Shown one piece after another: positions 43,629 to 53,188 of a stretch of DNA of 64,000 bases (position 1 is its first letter; every line of letters begins with the position of its first letter). The notes beneath the pieces are model-generated. The model did no database searches. It saw nothing but the letters and a program-made list of their open reading frames with translations, and had not been told where the DNA came from. The position numbers and the translations under genes were made by a program. Source of the stretch: Ruminococcus sp. HUN007 (lineage in GTDB: Bacteria > Bacillota > Clostridia > Oscillospirales > Ruminococcaceae). The DNA is taken from assembly GCF_000712055.1 (NCBI RefSeq), contig NZ_JOOA01000002.1, forward strand, positions 3,136,001 to 3,200,000, read 5' to 3'.

Positions 43629-44903
43629 ATGGAAAAGTTCAAACCTTTTGAGAAGAAGATATGGTTGTCTTCTCCGACAATGCATGGTGATGAACAGAAG
43701 TGGGTGAACGATGCGTTCGAAAAGAACTGGATCACCACTGCCGGTGAAAACATCAACGAACTTGAAAAACAGGTCGCTGATTATGCCGGTGTAAAATACG
43801 CTGTTGCTCTTTCATGCGGAACAGCTGCTTTACATCTTTCTGTCAAGCTTGCAGGCGAAAAGCTGTACGGTCAGGCAAAGCCAAATCAGGGAACATTACA
43901 GGGACACAGGGTGTTCTGCTCAGACATGACTTTCGACGCAACTGTTAATCCGGTCGCTTACGAAGACGGTGAAGCAGTTTTCATCGACACTGAGCCTGAT
44001 ACATGGAACATGTGCCCGAAAGCCCTCGAAAAGGCATTTGAGCTTTATCCTGATGTAAAACTTGTTGTAGTTGCACATCTTTACGGTATTCCGGGAAAGA
44101 TCGACGAGATCCGTGCAGTGTGTGAAAAACACGGTGCTCTGATAGTTGAAGACGCAGCTGAATCTTTCGGCGCTACTTATAAAGGCAAGCAGACCGGCGG
44201 TTTCGGCGACTATGCGGCAATAAGCTTTAACGGAAACAAGATCATCACCGGTTCATCAGGCGGTATGTTCCTTACAGATTCAAAGGATGACGCCGACAAG
44301 GTGCGCAAGTGGTCCACCCAGAGCCGTGAAGCTGCCCCGTGGTATCAGCACGAGGAGATAGGCTACAACTACCGCATGAGCAACATCATCGCCGGTGTGG
44401 TACGCGGCCAGATGCCTTACCTTGATGAACATATAGCTCAGAAAAAGGCTATTTACGAAAGATATAAAGAAGGGTTCAAAGGACTTCCTGTTACAATGAA
44501 TCCTTTTGATGCGAATACAAGTGTTCCGAACTACTGGCTTTCATGCATGCTCATCGACCGTGATGCAATGTGTGAACAGGTACGCGGAGAGAACAAGCCG
44601 CTTTACGTTCGTGAAGCAGGTAAGACATGTCCGACTGAGATACTCGAAACACTTGCAAAGTACAACGCTGAGGGCAGACCGATATGGAAGCCGATGCACA
44701 TGCAGCCTATTTACAGAATGAATCCGTTCATTACTGCAAACGGTAACGGCAGAGGACAATCCAACGCATACATCGACCGCGGAGCAGTCTGTGATGTCGG
44801 TGCAGATTTATTCGAACGCGGTCTTTGTTTACCGAGTGACAATAAGATGACACCGGAAGAACAGGATGTTATCATAGAGATTATTAGGAGTTGCTTTGAA
44901 TAA
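43629..44903 (+). CDS. DegT/DnrJ/EryC1-family sugar aminotransferase
   Basis: PLP enzyme of 424 residues that aminates a keto-sugar nucleotide for surface polysaccharide. Features are PTMHGDEQKWVNDAFEKNWITTAGENINELE, ALSCGTAALHLSVKLAG, VEDAAESFGATYKG and the PLP lysine in SFNGNKIITGSSGG. The size fits PglE/LegC-type enzymes, often linked to bacillosamine-type sugars. ATG 43629 follows AGGTGAT; the longer frame would overlap the promoter. It shares a TAATG with the next gene. First gene of the polysaccharide operon, with core-like codon use unlike the AT-rich genes that follow. Confidence 0.92.
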   Translation: MEKFKPFEKKIWLSSPTMHGDEQKWVNDAFEKNWITTAGENINELEKQVADYAGVKYAVALSCGTAALHLSVKLAGEKLYGQAKPNQGTLQGHRVFCSDMTFDATVNPVAYEDGEAVFIDTEPDTWNMCPKALEKAFELYPDVKLVVVAHLYGIPGKIDEIRAVCEKHGALIVEDAAESFGATYKGKQTGGFGDYAAISFNGNKIITGSSGGMFLTDSKDDADKVRKWSTQSREAAPWYQHEEIGYNYRMSNIIAGVVRGQMPYLDEHIAQKKAIYERYKEGFKGLPVTMNPFDANTSVPNYWLSCMLIDRDAMCEQVRGENKPLYVREAGKTCPTEILETLAKYNAEGRPIWKPMHMQPIYRMNPFITANGNGRGQSNAYIDRGAVCDVGADLFERGLCLPSDNKMTPEEQDVIIEIIRSCFE

Positions 44904-45583
44904 TGTACGCTAAGTGTTTTAAGCGTTTAATTGATTTTGTACTTTCATTCTGCGCAATGATAGTTCTTTCTCCGATACTTCTGATCCTAACGGTCACAGG
45001 TGCGGTTGCTATGGGAGGAAATCCGTTCTTTACACAGCAGAGACCAGGGAAGGACGAGAAGATTTTCAGACTTATCAAGTTCAGGACGATGAACAATAAG
45101 AAGGACAAGGACGGGAACCTGCTTCCGGATGAGAAGAGGCTTACAGGTTACGGCAAGTGGTTAAGAAGTACAAGTCTTGATGAGTTGCCGGAGCTTTTTA
45201 ACATTGTTAAAGGTGATATGGCGATAGTGGGGCCCAGGCCGTTGCTGGTGAGAGATATGGTATTTATGACTCCGGAGCAGAGGAGAAGACATACAGTCAG
45301 GCAGGGACTGACGGGACTTGCACAGGCTAACGGAAGAAACGGAATCTCATGGGATAAAAAGCTTGAATACGATCAGCAGTATATTGAAGATATCTCGTTT
45401 ATTAATGATATAAAGATTATTGTCAGGACGTTTATTAATGTATTAAAAAAAGATGGAATCACCGAAGACGGCATGGCTACAGCAGCTGATTTAGGTGATT
45501 ATCTTTTATTTTCAGGAGCTGTAACTCAAGAGGAGTATGATAATAAGCATCTTGAAGCTAAGAGAATCTTGAATGGAATTTAA
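44903..45583 (+). CDS. initiating sugar-phosphate transferase (PglC/WbaP-type)
   Basis: Monotopic membrane enzyme of 226 residues that puts the first sugar phosphate on undecaprenyl phosphate. It has an N-terminal hydrophobic hairpin (LIDFVLSFCAMIVLSPILLILTVTGA), then FFTQQRPGKDEKIFRLIKFRTM, TSLDELPELFNIVKGDMAIVGPRPLL and GLTGLAQANGRNGISWDKKLEYD. A C-terminal extension of about 35 residues (DLGDYLLFSGAVTQEEYDNK) goes beyond the usual PglC length. It overlaps the aminotransferase stop by TAATG. Confidence 0.92.
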   Translation: MYAKCFKRLIDFVLSFCAMIVLSPILLILTVTGAVAMGGNPFFTQQRPGKDEKIFRLIKFRTMNNKKDKDGNLLPDEKRLTGYGKWLRSTSLDELPELFNIVKGDMAIVGPRPLLVRDMVFMTPEQRRRHTVRQGLTGLAQANGRNGISWDKKLEYDQQYIEDISFINDIKIIVRTFINVLKKDGITEDGMATAADLGDYLLFSGAVTQEEYDNKHLEAKRILNGI

Positions 45584-45599
45584 CAAGGGAGTTTATTTA

Positions 45600-46373
45600 A
45601 TGGATGAATTAGTTTCAATTATTATGCCTTCATATAATACAGCTAAGTTTATTGGAGAGTCTATTCAGTCTGTTTTAGATCAAACATATACTAATTGGGA
45701 ATTGATTATAGTAGATGATTGTTCAACTGATGAAACTGATGAAATTGTAAAACCTTATTTAGTAGATAAAAGAATAAAATATTATAAAAATAAATGTAAT
45801 AGTGGTGCTGCAGTAAGTAGGAATTTAGCATTAAAAGAAGCCAAAGGCAGATGGATTGCTTTTTTGGATTCAGATGATTTATGGAAGAATGATAAGCTTC
45901 AGAAACAAATCACTTTTATGAATGATAATAATTATTCCTTTTCGTACACCCGTTATTATGAAATTAATGAAAATGGGAAAGCTAACGGAATTCATGTTAC
46001 TGGTCCTAAACGTATTTCAAAAAATGGATTTTATAATTATTGCTGGGTCGGATGTTTGACAGTAATGTATGATGCATCGAAAATTGGTTTAGTTCAAATT
46101 TCAGATATAAAGAAGAATAACGATTATGCGATGTGGTTGAAAGTCTGTAAGAAAGCGAATTGTTACCTGCTTGATGAAGAATTAGCTATGTACCGACGTG
46201 GACGAATTGGAAGTATAAGTACGCAAGGTATTATGAAGTTGATTAAGTGGCATTATAAGTTGTTTAAGGAAGCTGAAGGTGAAAATGCAATTTATGCATT
46301 TTTTAATACGATACGAAATTTATTGTTTGGTTTGTATAAAAGAAAAAGGTACGTGAGGAAGAAACCTGAATGA
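45600..46373 (+). CDS. family 2 glycosyltransferase
   Basis: GT-A enzyme of 257 residues. VSIIMPSYNTAKFIGESIQSVLDQTYTNWELIIVDDCSTD is the nucleotide-binding start, and WIAFLDSDDLW gives the DxD-type metal site. ATG 45600 is preferred because AAGGGAG stands ahead. It adds one sugar to the lipid-linked repeat unit. AT content rises sharply from here, suggesting that the specific part of the locus was acquired. ATGA overlap with the next gene. Confidence 0.9.
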   Translation: MDELVSIIMPSYNTAKFIGESIQSVLDQTYTNWELIIVDDCSTDETDEIVKPYLVDKRIKYYKNKCNSGAAVSRNLALKEAKGRWIAFLDSDDLWKNDKLQKQITFMNDNNYSFSYTRYYEINENGKANGIHVTGPKRISKNGFYNYCWVGCLTVMYDASKIGLVQISDIKKNNDYAMWLKVCKKANCYLLDEELAMYRRGRIGSISTQGIMKLIKWHYKLFKEAEGENAIYAFFNTIRNLLFGLYKRKRYVRKKPE

Positions 46374-47281
46374 ATATATTAGTTAGATTGAAAAATGCTT
46401 ATAAATACGGAGGAATAAAGGAGATCCTTAGAAAAACTACAGCTTTAGGTGTGTATACGATTATGGATAGGATTATTGTTCATGATGTGAAGAAAACGCA
46501 AGTAGAGTACGGCCTTAATAGGAAAGAACGTAAAGATCAAATTATTGTTTCACTTACATCTTTTCCTAAAAGGTTTTCTGAATTAGATTTATGTCTTAAA
46601 AGTTTAGTTATTCAAAAATTTAAACCAGATAAGATTATAGTTTATCTTGGTAGTGATAGTCGAAAAGAAATGTTATCAGAAAAATTATTGAAATACGAGA
46701 ATTATGGGGTAGAATTTAGATTCGACGATAAAGAAAATTTAATGCCACATAAGAAGTATTTCTACGCTATGCAGGAATTTCCAGACGCAGTTACTGTAAC
46801 AGCAGATGATGATGTTATTTATCCGAGAGATTGGTTAGAATCTCTTTATCGTTCTTATTTAAAGTATCCTAATGCAGTTAGTGCAAGAAGAGTACATTTG
46901 ATGAAAAGAAATAATGAAGAAATTGCTCCATATGACTATTGGGAAGACCAGTGTAGGAGAATAAGAAAACCATCAATGAGTTTGATTGCTACTGGAAATA
47001 GTGGTGTCTTATATCCTCCGAGATGTTTTGATTTTACAGCATTTGATATTGAAGCAATAAAAAAAACATGTTTACGAGCAGATGATATATGGTTGAAGTG
47101 TGTGGAAGTAAAAAAAAAGCTTCCCGTTGTATGGGTCCCAAATTGGCAAGTTATGTTGCCTGAAATTGGAACACCAAATAACGAGAAATTGTCAGATGAA
47201 AATGTATTTACTGGAACCAATGACGAGGTGCTTTATTCTGTAATGATGCATTTAAAGTTGAGTGCTTCAGATTTTTTTTGA
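46370..47281 (+). CDS. glycosyltransferase-like protein of the polysaccharide locus
   Basis: Protein of 303 residues. A GT-A-like core can be seen: IIVSLTSFPKRFSELDLCLKSLVIQKFKPDKIIVYL, then VTVTADDDVIYPRDWLESLY, where DDD is the likely metal site, and RADDIWLKCVEVKKKLPVVWVP. No signal peptide or membrane segment. Donor and acceptor are unknown. Translationally coupled to the gene before it. Confidence 0.8.
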   Translation: MNILVRLKNAYKYGGIKEILRKTTALGVYTIMDRIIVHDVKKTQVEYGLNRKERKDQIIVSLTSFPKRFSELDLCLKSLVIQKFKPDKIIVYLGSDSRKEMLSEKLLKYENYGVEFRFDDKENLMPHKKYFYAMQEFPDAVTVTADDDVIYPRDWLESLYRSYLKYPNAVSARRVHLMKRNNEEIAPYDYWEDQCRRIRKPSMSLIATGNSGVLYPPRCFDFTAFDIEAIKKTCLRADDIWLKCVEVKKKLPVVWVPNWQVMLPEIGTPNNEKLSDENVFTGTNDEVLYSVMMHLKLSASDFF

Positions 47282-47318
47282 TAAAGAATAACAAATACCG
47301 GAATGGAAAATATCGCAA

Positions 47319-48468
47319 ATGGCTGCTTACATAATTTTAGTTATTATAATGTTGTTAGAAAGATATTTGGATAATAACGTCATTTTTTACAATTCAATAA
47401 GCAAAAAACGAATAAATATCACATACCTTATCTTTTTTGGGGCATGTGTCCTGATAATGGGATTGCGCTCAATTACAGTTGGAGTGGATACTGCACATTA
47501 TAGCGCAATTTTCTATACTATATCAGAAACTCCGTGGAATATTATTTTGACAAATTGGAAAACGGAGGCTTGCGAAATAGGATATTGTATACTTATGAAG
47601 GCATCGGCGTCAATATTTTCCAGTTATTATTTTTTTCAATTTTTAATTGCTGCACTATTTAATTACTTAATGCTTATGTTTTTTCGTAATAACACTAAGT
47701 GCTATGGACTGACTGCAATTATATATTTGGGACTTGGGACGTATACTATGGCATTTAATATTACACGTCAAATGTTTTCTATTGCTATTTTAACATTAGC
47801 ATATGATTGCTTTAAGAAAGGTAATAAAAAAAGGTCACTTTTATTATATTTAATAGCAATAACAATTCATACAGTAGCGGTTTCTTTTGTATTAGTATAC
47901 TTATTTTACTTAATAAAGAACAACCAAAAACTAATATTAATTGTCTTATGTTCTATAGTTCTGTTAACAATTAACTTTCAAATTATACTGCGTGTTGTGA
48001 TAAAGTATGTTCCAATGTATGCAAAATTTTGTAAAGTCAGCGAACAAGAGAATTCATATGGAATGATTAAATATGTTTGGCTCGTAATTGCTATTATAAG
48101 TATTTTAAATATTTATAAATACATAAAACCTTCAAAACACAGGGAAGATGTACCTATAAGCGTTATAAAAGAGTATTTAAATGAAGATGAAGTAAAAACG
48201 AGTAGAGTAATTACTTCACTATCATGTTTAGTATATGTGATGTGCTATTGTATTGGCATTAACGTTGAGTTTTTTGAGCGATTAGGTATTATTTTCGTAC
48301 CGTTTGTAATTATTCTGTTTGGACAATTTCAAGAACAATTTATAAAGAAATTATTATGGAAAAAAACATATTCTGCTATTATTTTTATTGCTTTTTTTTA
48401 GTTTGCTATTATTAAGCACTTACCCTAAAAACGGACAATACTATTACAAGTTCTTTTTTATAAATTGA
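47319..48468 (+). CDS. EpsG-like polysaccharide polymerase, frameshifted at its 3' end
   Basis: Polytopic membrane protein with about ten hydrophobic segments. MGLRSITVGVDTAHY and ITRQMFSIAILTLAYD are typical of EpsG/Wzy-type polymerases, which link lipid-bound repeat units outside the membrane. The frame stops at 48401 in a T8 run (48392-48399). With seven T it continues SLLLLSTYPKNGQYYYKFFF to a stop at 48468, a better family ending. It may be an assembly error. AT-rich. Confidence 0.82.
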
Positions 48469-48497
48469 GGACTAAATTACATATTGGAGAGTTATAA

Positions 48498-49456
48498 ATG
48501 AAAGTAACAGTCGTAGTACCAGTATATAATGTTGAACTATATTTACAATGTTGTGTAGATAGTTTACTTAAACAATCGTATAAAGAACTAGAAATAATCC
48601 TTGTTGATGATGGTTCAACTGACAATTCAGGTCACATTTGTGATAGATACGCTAATTTAGATAATAGAATAAAAGTTATACATAAAAAAAAATGGTGGTT
48701 TATCTGATGCTCGAAATGCTGGCATTGATATTGCATTGGGAGACTATATTACATTTATCGATAGTGATGATTTCATCTTGCCGGATATGATTGAAAGACT
48801 TTATAAAATTGCGATTGATTATAATGCTGATATCGTCGAATGCAGGCATACTAGAGTCAATGCAAATGAAACGTATGATTCTTTTACCAAACCTGAGAGT
48901 GATGAATCCATTCTGACATATGAAAATAATGAGAAAATGAAAGTTTTTTTTTGAACCAAATGGTTCTGATACAACTGCGTGGGGGAAACTTTATAAGACA
49001 TCATTATTTAATGACATTAGATATCCTGTAGGTAAATTACATGAAGATGTGTATACTACGTATAAATTAATTCATTGTGCACATAAATTAGCTATAACGA
49101 ATTATAAAGGGTATGCGTATAGAGTCAATAATAACAGTATAACAGGATCATCATTTTCAGAAAAAAGATTAGATTCTGTAGAAGGCAAAGAATTACAGGC
49201 GAAATTTGTAGCTAACAATTATCCGGAACTTTCGGGGGTTGCGTATAGTGATATTATTTATTCATGTAATCAGTGCTTGTTGAAAATGGCAAAGAGTAAA
49301 TATAAAGGGAAACAAGCTGAATTGTATTTACAAAAAAAGTATCGTGAATATGGAAAGTATTATTTAAAAGAAAAATATGCATTTTACAAGAAATTATTCT
49401 GTTTATCTGCAATGATAAGTACAGGTTTTACGAAAAAAATTCTAGAAATGGTATAG
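48498..49456 (+). CDS. family 2 glycosyltransferase broken by two homopolymer frameshifts
   Basis: Three frames join to a GT2 enzyme of about 319 residues: VTVVVPVYNVELYLQCCVDSLLKQSYKELEIILVDDGSTDNSG, then DYITFIDSDDFILPDMIERL, then TAWGKLYKTSLF and HEDVYTTYKL. The first break is an A9 run (48684-48692; eight A gives IHKKNGGLSDARNAG). The second is a T9 run (48944-48952; eight T gives MKVFFEPNGSDTTAWG). Both are consistent with one extra base. Phase variation of a capsule gene is possible, but the same error type recurs in unrelated genes here. Confidence 0.82.
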
Positions 49457-49466
49457 AGGCATCTTT

Positions 49467-50090
49467 ATGGGCTTTAAAGAAAATTATAAGAATTTTGTAC
49501 AGGAACGTATTAATAAAAATAATCGTGATAGATTAATAAATCAGAGACCGACATTAGTTTGTAGTAATTGTACAGGCGGATTTTTGTATCACTGGTTAAA
49601 GTTAGAGTTTTGTTCTCCGTTTATAAATTTATATTTAACCCCAAATGATTTTATTACTATGCTAGAAGATTTTGATAATTTTTTAGAATATGGAATTAAA
49701 GAGGTTAAAAATAGTGAATATGATTATCCACTTGGTATTGGTTTGCATGATGAACTGATACATTTTATGCACTATAATAGCTTTGAAAATGCTATTGATG
49801 CATGGAACAGAAGAATGCATCGATTTGATAAGAATAATATGGGGATTATGCTTACCAATTTTGGAGAAGATATTGAATTATTAAAGCGCTTCGAACAATT
49901 ACCTTATAAAAATAAAGTTTGTTTTACTTCCGAGTTATATCCGGAATATAAATCCGCTTATCATATTAAAGGCTATGATCCAAAAAAAGGTAAAAATCTC
50001 TATGCGACACAATCAATAACCGGAAAGCGATATATAGATCAATTTGATTATGTTGAATTCATAAATCATTTGGAGGATAGTAATGGCTAA
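49467..50090 (+). CDS. DUF1919 family exopolysaccharide protein
   Basis: Protein of 207 residues. RPTLVCSNCTGGFLYHWLKLEFCSPFINLYLTPNDFITMLEDF and CFTSELYPEYKSAYHIKGYD are typical of DUF1919, found in capsule and exopolysaccharide loci. It is thought to be a transferase, but its reaction is not established. ATG 49467 follows AGAGG. It overlaps the next gene by eight bases. Confidence 0.85.
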   Translation: MGFKENYKNFVQERINKNNRDRLINQRPTLVCSNCTGGFLYHWLKLEFCSPFINLYLTPNDFITMLEDFDNFLEYGIKEVKNSEYDYPLGIGLHDELIHFMHYNSFENAIDAWNRRMHRFDKNNMGIMLTNFGEDIELLKRFEQLPYKNKVCFTSELYPEYKSAYHIKGYDPKKGKNLYATQSITGKRYIDQFDYVEFINHLEDSNG

Positions 50091-50883
50091 TGAATTAAAT
50101 AATAAAATTCCTAAGGTAATACACTACATTTGGTTTGGAGGCAATCCATTGCCAGAACTTGCTCAAAAATGTATTGCAAGTTGGAAAAAGTATTGTCCGG
50201 ATTATGAAATAATTGAATGGAATGAGAGCAATTTTGATGTGAATTGCTGTTCGTATGCCAAAGAAGCATATGAAGCGAAAAAATGGGCATTTGTATCGGA
50301 TATTGCACGCTTATATGCCCTTGTAAATTATGGTGGTATTTATATGGATACAGATGTTGAAGTATTAAAACCACTTGATGAATTATTACAGTATGAAGCT
50401 GTTTCCGGATTTGAAAGTGAAACAGATATACCAACTGGATTGATGGCTTCTGTTAAAGGACAGGGGCTTTTTAAGGAACTGCTAGATGAATATGACTCTA
50501 TACATTTTAAAAGATCTGACGGTAGTTTAGATGTTACAACAAATGTTACACGTATAACTAATACTTGCTTAAAATATGGGTTTATTCCTAATAATAAAAA
50601 ACAGACTGTTAATGGTTTTACACTTCTACCTAGAGATTATCTCTGTCCTAAAGATCATGAAACTAAAGAAATACATATTACTGATAATACGCTAACGATT
50701 CATCATTTTGATGGTTCATGGAGAACGGAGGATATGATATATCAGGCTGATCTAAAGAAGAAACTAAGTAAAATTATGCCTGAAAAAATAAGTGGTTATA
50801 TTGCTAAATATGTTTCTGTTATAAAATACAACGGCTTTTCGCAGGCCAATCAGGAGTTGTTTGGGTGGCTAAAAAGGAAGTAA
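50083..50883 (+). CDS. GT32-type glycosyltransferase (DXD sugar-binding family)
   Basis: Protein of 266 residues. IPKVIHYIWFGGNPLPELAQKCIASWKKYCPDYEIIEWNE, AFVSDIARLYALVNYGGIYMDTDVEVLKPLD with the DTD metal site, and TIHHFDGSW mark the Gly_transf_sug (GT32/capsular synthesis) family. It transfers a hexose to the growing repeat unit; the sugar is unknown. Overlaps its neighbour, same operon. Confidence 0.9.
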   Translation: MANELNNKIPKVIHYIWFGGNPLPELAQKCIASWKKYCPDYEIIEWNESNFDVNCCSYAKEAYEAKKWAFVSDIARLYALVNYGGIYMDTDVEVLKPLDELLQYEAVSGFESETDIPTGLMASVKGQGLFKELLDEYDSIHFKRSDGSLDVTTNVTRITNTCLKYGFIPNNKKQTVNGFTLLPRDYLCPKDHETKEIHITDNTLTIHHFDGSWRTEDMIYQADLKKKLSKIMPEKISGYIAKYVSVIKYNGFSQANQELFGWLKRK

Positions 50884-50886
50884 CAT

Positions 50887-53121
50887 ATGAAAAAAATCGG
50901 TATAATGACTTGGTTCCAGTACCATAACTATGGTACTTCTTTGCAGCTCACAGCATTAAGTGAGACAATAAAAGACATAGGATACGAGCCAATTGTTATT
51001 AAATATCATGCTAAGAGTAAACCTGTTTCGATTTGTAACGAATCAATTCCGTTGAAGGTCGGAACAAAGGTTGTTTCAGTAATCAAAAATCATTCTTATA
51101 AGAACTATTCAAATAGTAATAGAGAAGAACTCTATAATGATTTTTATAGGAAGCATTTAAAATTCACCTCAAAGTGTGATTTGCTTTCAGAGTTACAGCT
51201 GCTAAATAACGAACTTGATGCATTTGTTTGTGGAAGTGATCAAATTTGGGCGCCAAGTTGTTTTGATTCGCATTATTTCCTTGATTTTGTTTCAGATGAT
51301 AACAAGAAAATCGCTTATGCACCTAGCGTTGGTCTTCCATCTATAGAAGATGAATATATTAAAGAGCAAATTAAAGAATTAACAAGTAGAATCGGTTATC
51401 TATCTACTAGAGAGAAAAGTGGTTCAAAAATCATATCTGATCTTGTTGGACGAACTGTTACAACTGTACTAGATCCGACGTTGCTGTTAAGTTCTGATGA
51501 ATGGAATAGCTTTTGTTCAGAAGTAAGCATTAACGAGAAATCTGAGTATATGCTTGTGTACATGCTTGGAAAAAACGAATGGCAGTGGAAAGAGGTATAT
51601 CGCATTGCCAATGAGTTAAAACTTAATGTACGTGTCATACCTGTATTTCAGAAAGATAAGAATCGCCTTGGCTGTATTAGTGATCCTATTGGTCCAGCAG
51701 AGTTTTTATCATATATAAAAAATGCTTCATATGTTTGTACTGATTCTTTTCATGGCCTTGCATTTTCTGTGAATTATCATAAGAATTTTACGGTTTTTGA
51801 ACGTTTTAAATTAAATGATAAGATCAATCAAAATTCAAGAATATACAATTTGCTAGATTTGTTTCATTTAAGGAACAGATTATACGTAGACAATTCAGCG
51901 ATTAAAATGATATATGAGAAGATTGACTATGATAAAGTAGATGAATATCGTAATAATCTTAAAGAAGAATCGTTATTATTCTTGAAACAGGCTTTGTCTT
52001 CTGCAACTGAAAAAAAAGAAATGAAAGAAAAAATAAATATTCATTGCAATAACAAGTTATGTTGCGGATGCGGTGCTTGTCAGACAGTTTGTCCATTTAA
52101 GGCGATAAATATTAAGCTTAATGAGGATGGCTTTTACTCTGCTTTTATAGATGATTCAAAATGTGTTTCGTGTGGGAAATGTACGAAGGTTTGTCCTTAT
52201 ATGATAAAACGAAACGATAAACTAATTGCTGATTCAGAGTTATATTCGTTTAAAAGTAAATCAAATGATGTTCTTATGAAATCATCAAGTGGTGGTGCAG
52301 CACACCATATTGCTGAACTGCTTAACGGAAAAGGGTATACTGTTGCTGGATGTACATTCGATGTGAAATTGCAGAAAACCAAACACATACTCGTTGTTCC
52401 TGAAAAATCGGCAGAACTTGTATACTTACAAGGTAGTAAATATATGCAAAGTGATTTTTCTGTAATTACAGATCAATTATATCATACTGAAGATCCGACA
52501 GTAATCTTTGGTACGCCGTGTCAGATTGCTGGAATGCGCTCATTACTTCGTGACAAAGATAATTTTATGTATGTTGATTTGATATGTCATGGAGTTCCAA
52601 GCTATCATTTGTATAAAAAGTATCAGGAGTATTTAAAATCCAAAGGATTTGATGTTACAAATCTGTCAGTTGTTTTTAGAGATAAGGCTTATGGATGGAG
52701 TACGAGGTACATCACAATAGACGATACACAGAATAAGGTATCAAATCATCAGGATAAGGATCCGTATTTTTTATCTTTTGAGCACTGTTTCTGTTATGGA
52801 CATAATTGTTATGAATGTCCTTGGCGAGATAAAAGTGCTGCTGATATTAGACTAGGTGATTATTGGGGAGATCGATTTAAAGATGATCAAACCGGAGTTA
52901 GTGAGATGGTTATTTTAACCGATAAAGGCGAAGCTGTATTGAATCGGTTGAAAGAATCCGAGATAGCAATAATAAAAAAACAAGATATTATTGATTATAC
53001 TTCAGTTCAACAAATGAAAAATGGACGAGAGCCAGTATTTTGGAATGCATATTTAACTGATTTACGCGACACTGATAAAAAAAATGGAGGATATAATGAA
53101 ATACTATATTCTTCCTTTTGA
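50887..53121 (+). CDS. polysaccharide pyruvyl transferase fused to an FrhB-type iron-sulfur protein
   Basis: Protein of 744 residues with two parts. Residues 1 to about 375 are a polysaccharide pyruvyl transferase (GIMTWFQYHNYGTSLQLTAL, FVCGSDQIWAP, YLSTREKSG, VCTDSFHGLAFSVNY). Residues about 383 to 744 resemble coenzyme F420 hydrogenase/dehydrogenase beta subunits: two 4Fe-4S motifs (CCGCGACQTVCP and CVSCGKCTKVCP), then SSGGAAHHIAELL, FGTPCQIAGMRSLL, CHGVPS and RLGDYWG. These parts often occur as neighbouring genes in polysaccharide loci; here they are one chain. A reductive sugar modification is inferred, not shown. Confidence 0.88.
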   Translation: MKKIGIMTWFQYHNYGTSLQLTALSETIKDIGYEPIVIKYHAKSKPVSICNESIPLKVGTKVVSVIKNHSYKNYSNSNREELYNDFYRKHLKFTSKCDLLSELQLLNNELDAFVCGSDQIWAPSCFDSHYFLDFVSDDNKKIAYAPSVGLPSIEDEYIKEQIKELTSRIGYLSTREKSGSKIISDLVGRTVTTVLDPTLLLSSDEWNSFCSEVSINEKSEYMLVYMLGKNEWQWKEVYRIANELKLNVRVIPVFQKDKNRLGCISDPIGPAEFLSYIKNASYVCTDSFHGLAFSVNYHKNFTVFERFKLNDKINQNSRIYNLLDLFHLRNRLYVDNSAIKMIYEKIDYDKVDEYRNNLKEESLLFLKQALSSATEKKEMKEKINIHCNNKLCCGCGACQTVCPFKAINIKLNEDGFYSAFIDDSKCVSCGKCTKVCPYMIKRNDKLIADSELYSFKSKSNDVLMKSSSGGAAHHIAELLNGKGYTVAGCTFDVKLQKTKHILVVPEKSAELVYLQGSKYMQSDFSVITDQLYHTEDPTVIFGTPCQIAGMRSLLRDKDNFMYVDLICHGVPSYHLYKKYQEYLKSKGFDVTNLSVVFRDKAYGWSTRYITIDDTQNKVSNHQDKDPYFLSFEHCFCYGHNCYECPWRDKSAADIRLGDYWGDRFKDDQTGVSEMVILTDKGEAVLNRLKESEIAIIKKQDIIDYTSVQQMKNGREPVFWNAYLTDLRDTDKKNGGYNEILYSSF

Positions 53122-53188
53122 GAAAAGAAAAAAGCTTAGTTTAGCAGCCAGAAAAATATATCATAAGTTAAGGAAAGTCAAAAAATGA
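53096..53188 (+). CDS. 30-residue basic micro-protein in the polysaccharide operon
   Basis: ATG 53096 stands five bases after GGAGG (53086-53090) inside the end of the previous gene. It reads MKYYILPFEKRKKLSL... and ends in an ATGA overlap with the flippase start at 53185. About eleven of 30 residues are Lys or Arg. It may be a real small protein, or a leader that couples translation of the flippase. Confidence 0.5.
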   Translation: MKYYILPFEKRKKLSLAARKIYHKLRKVKK

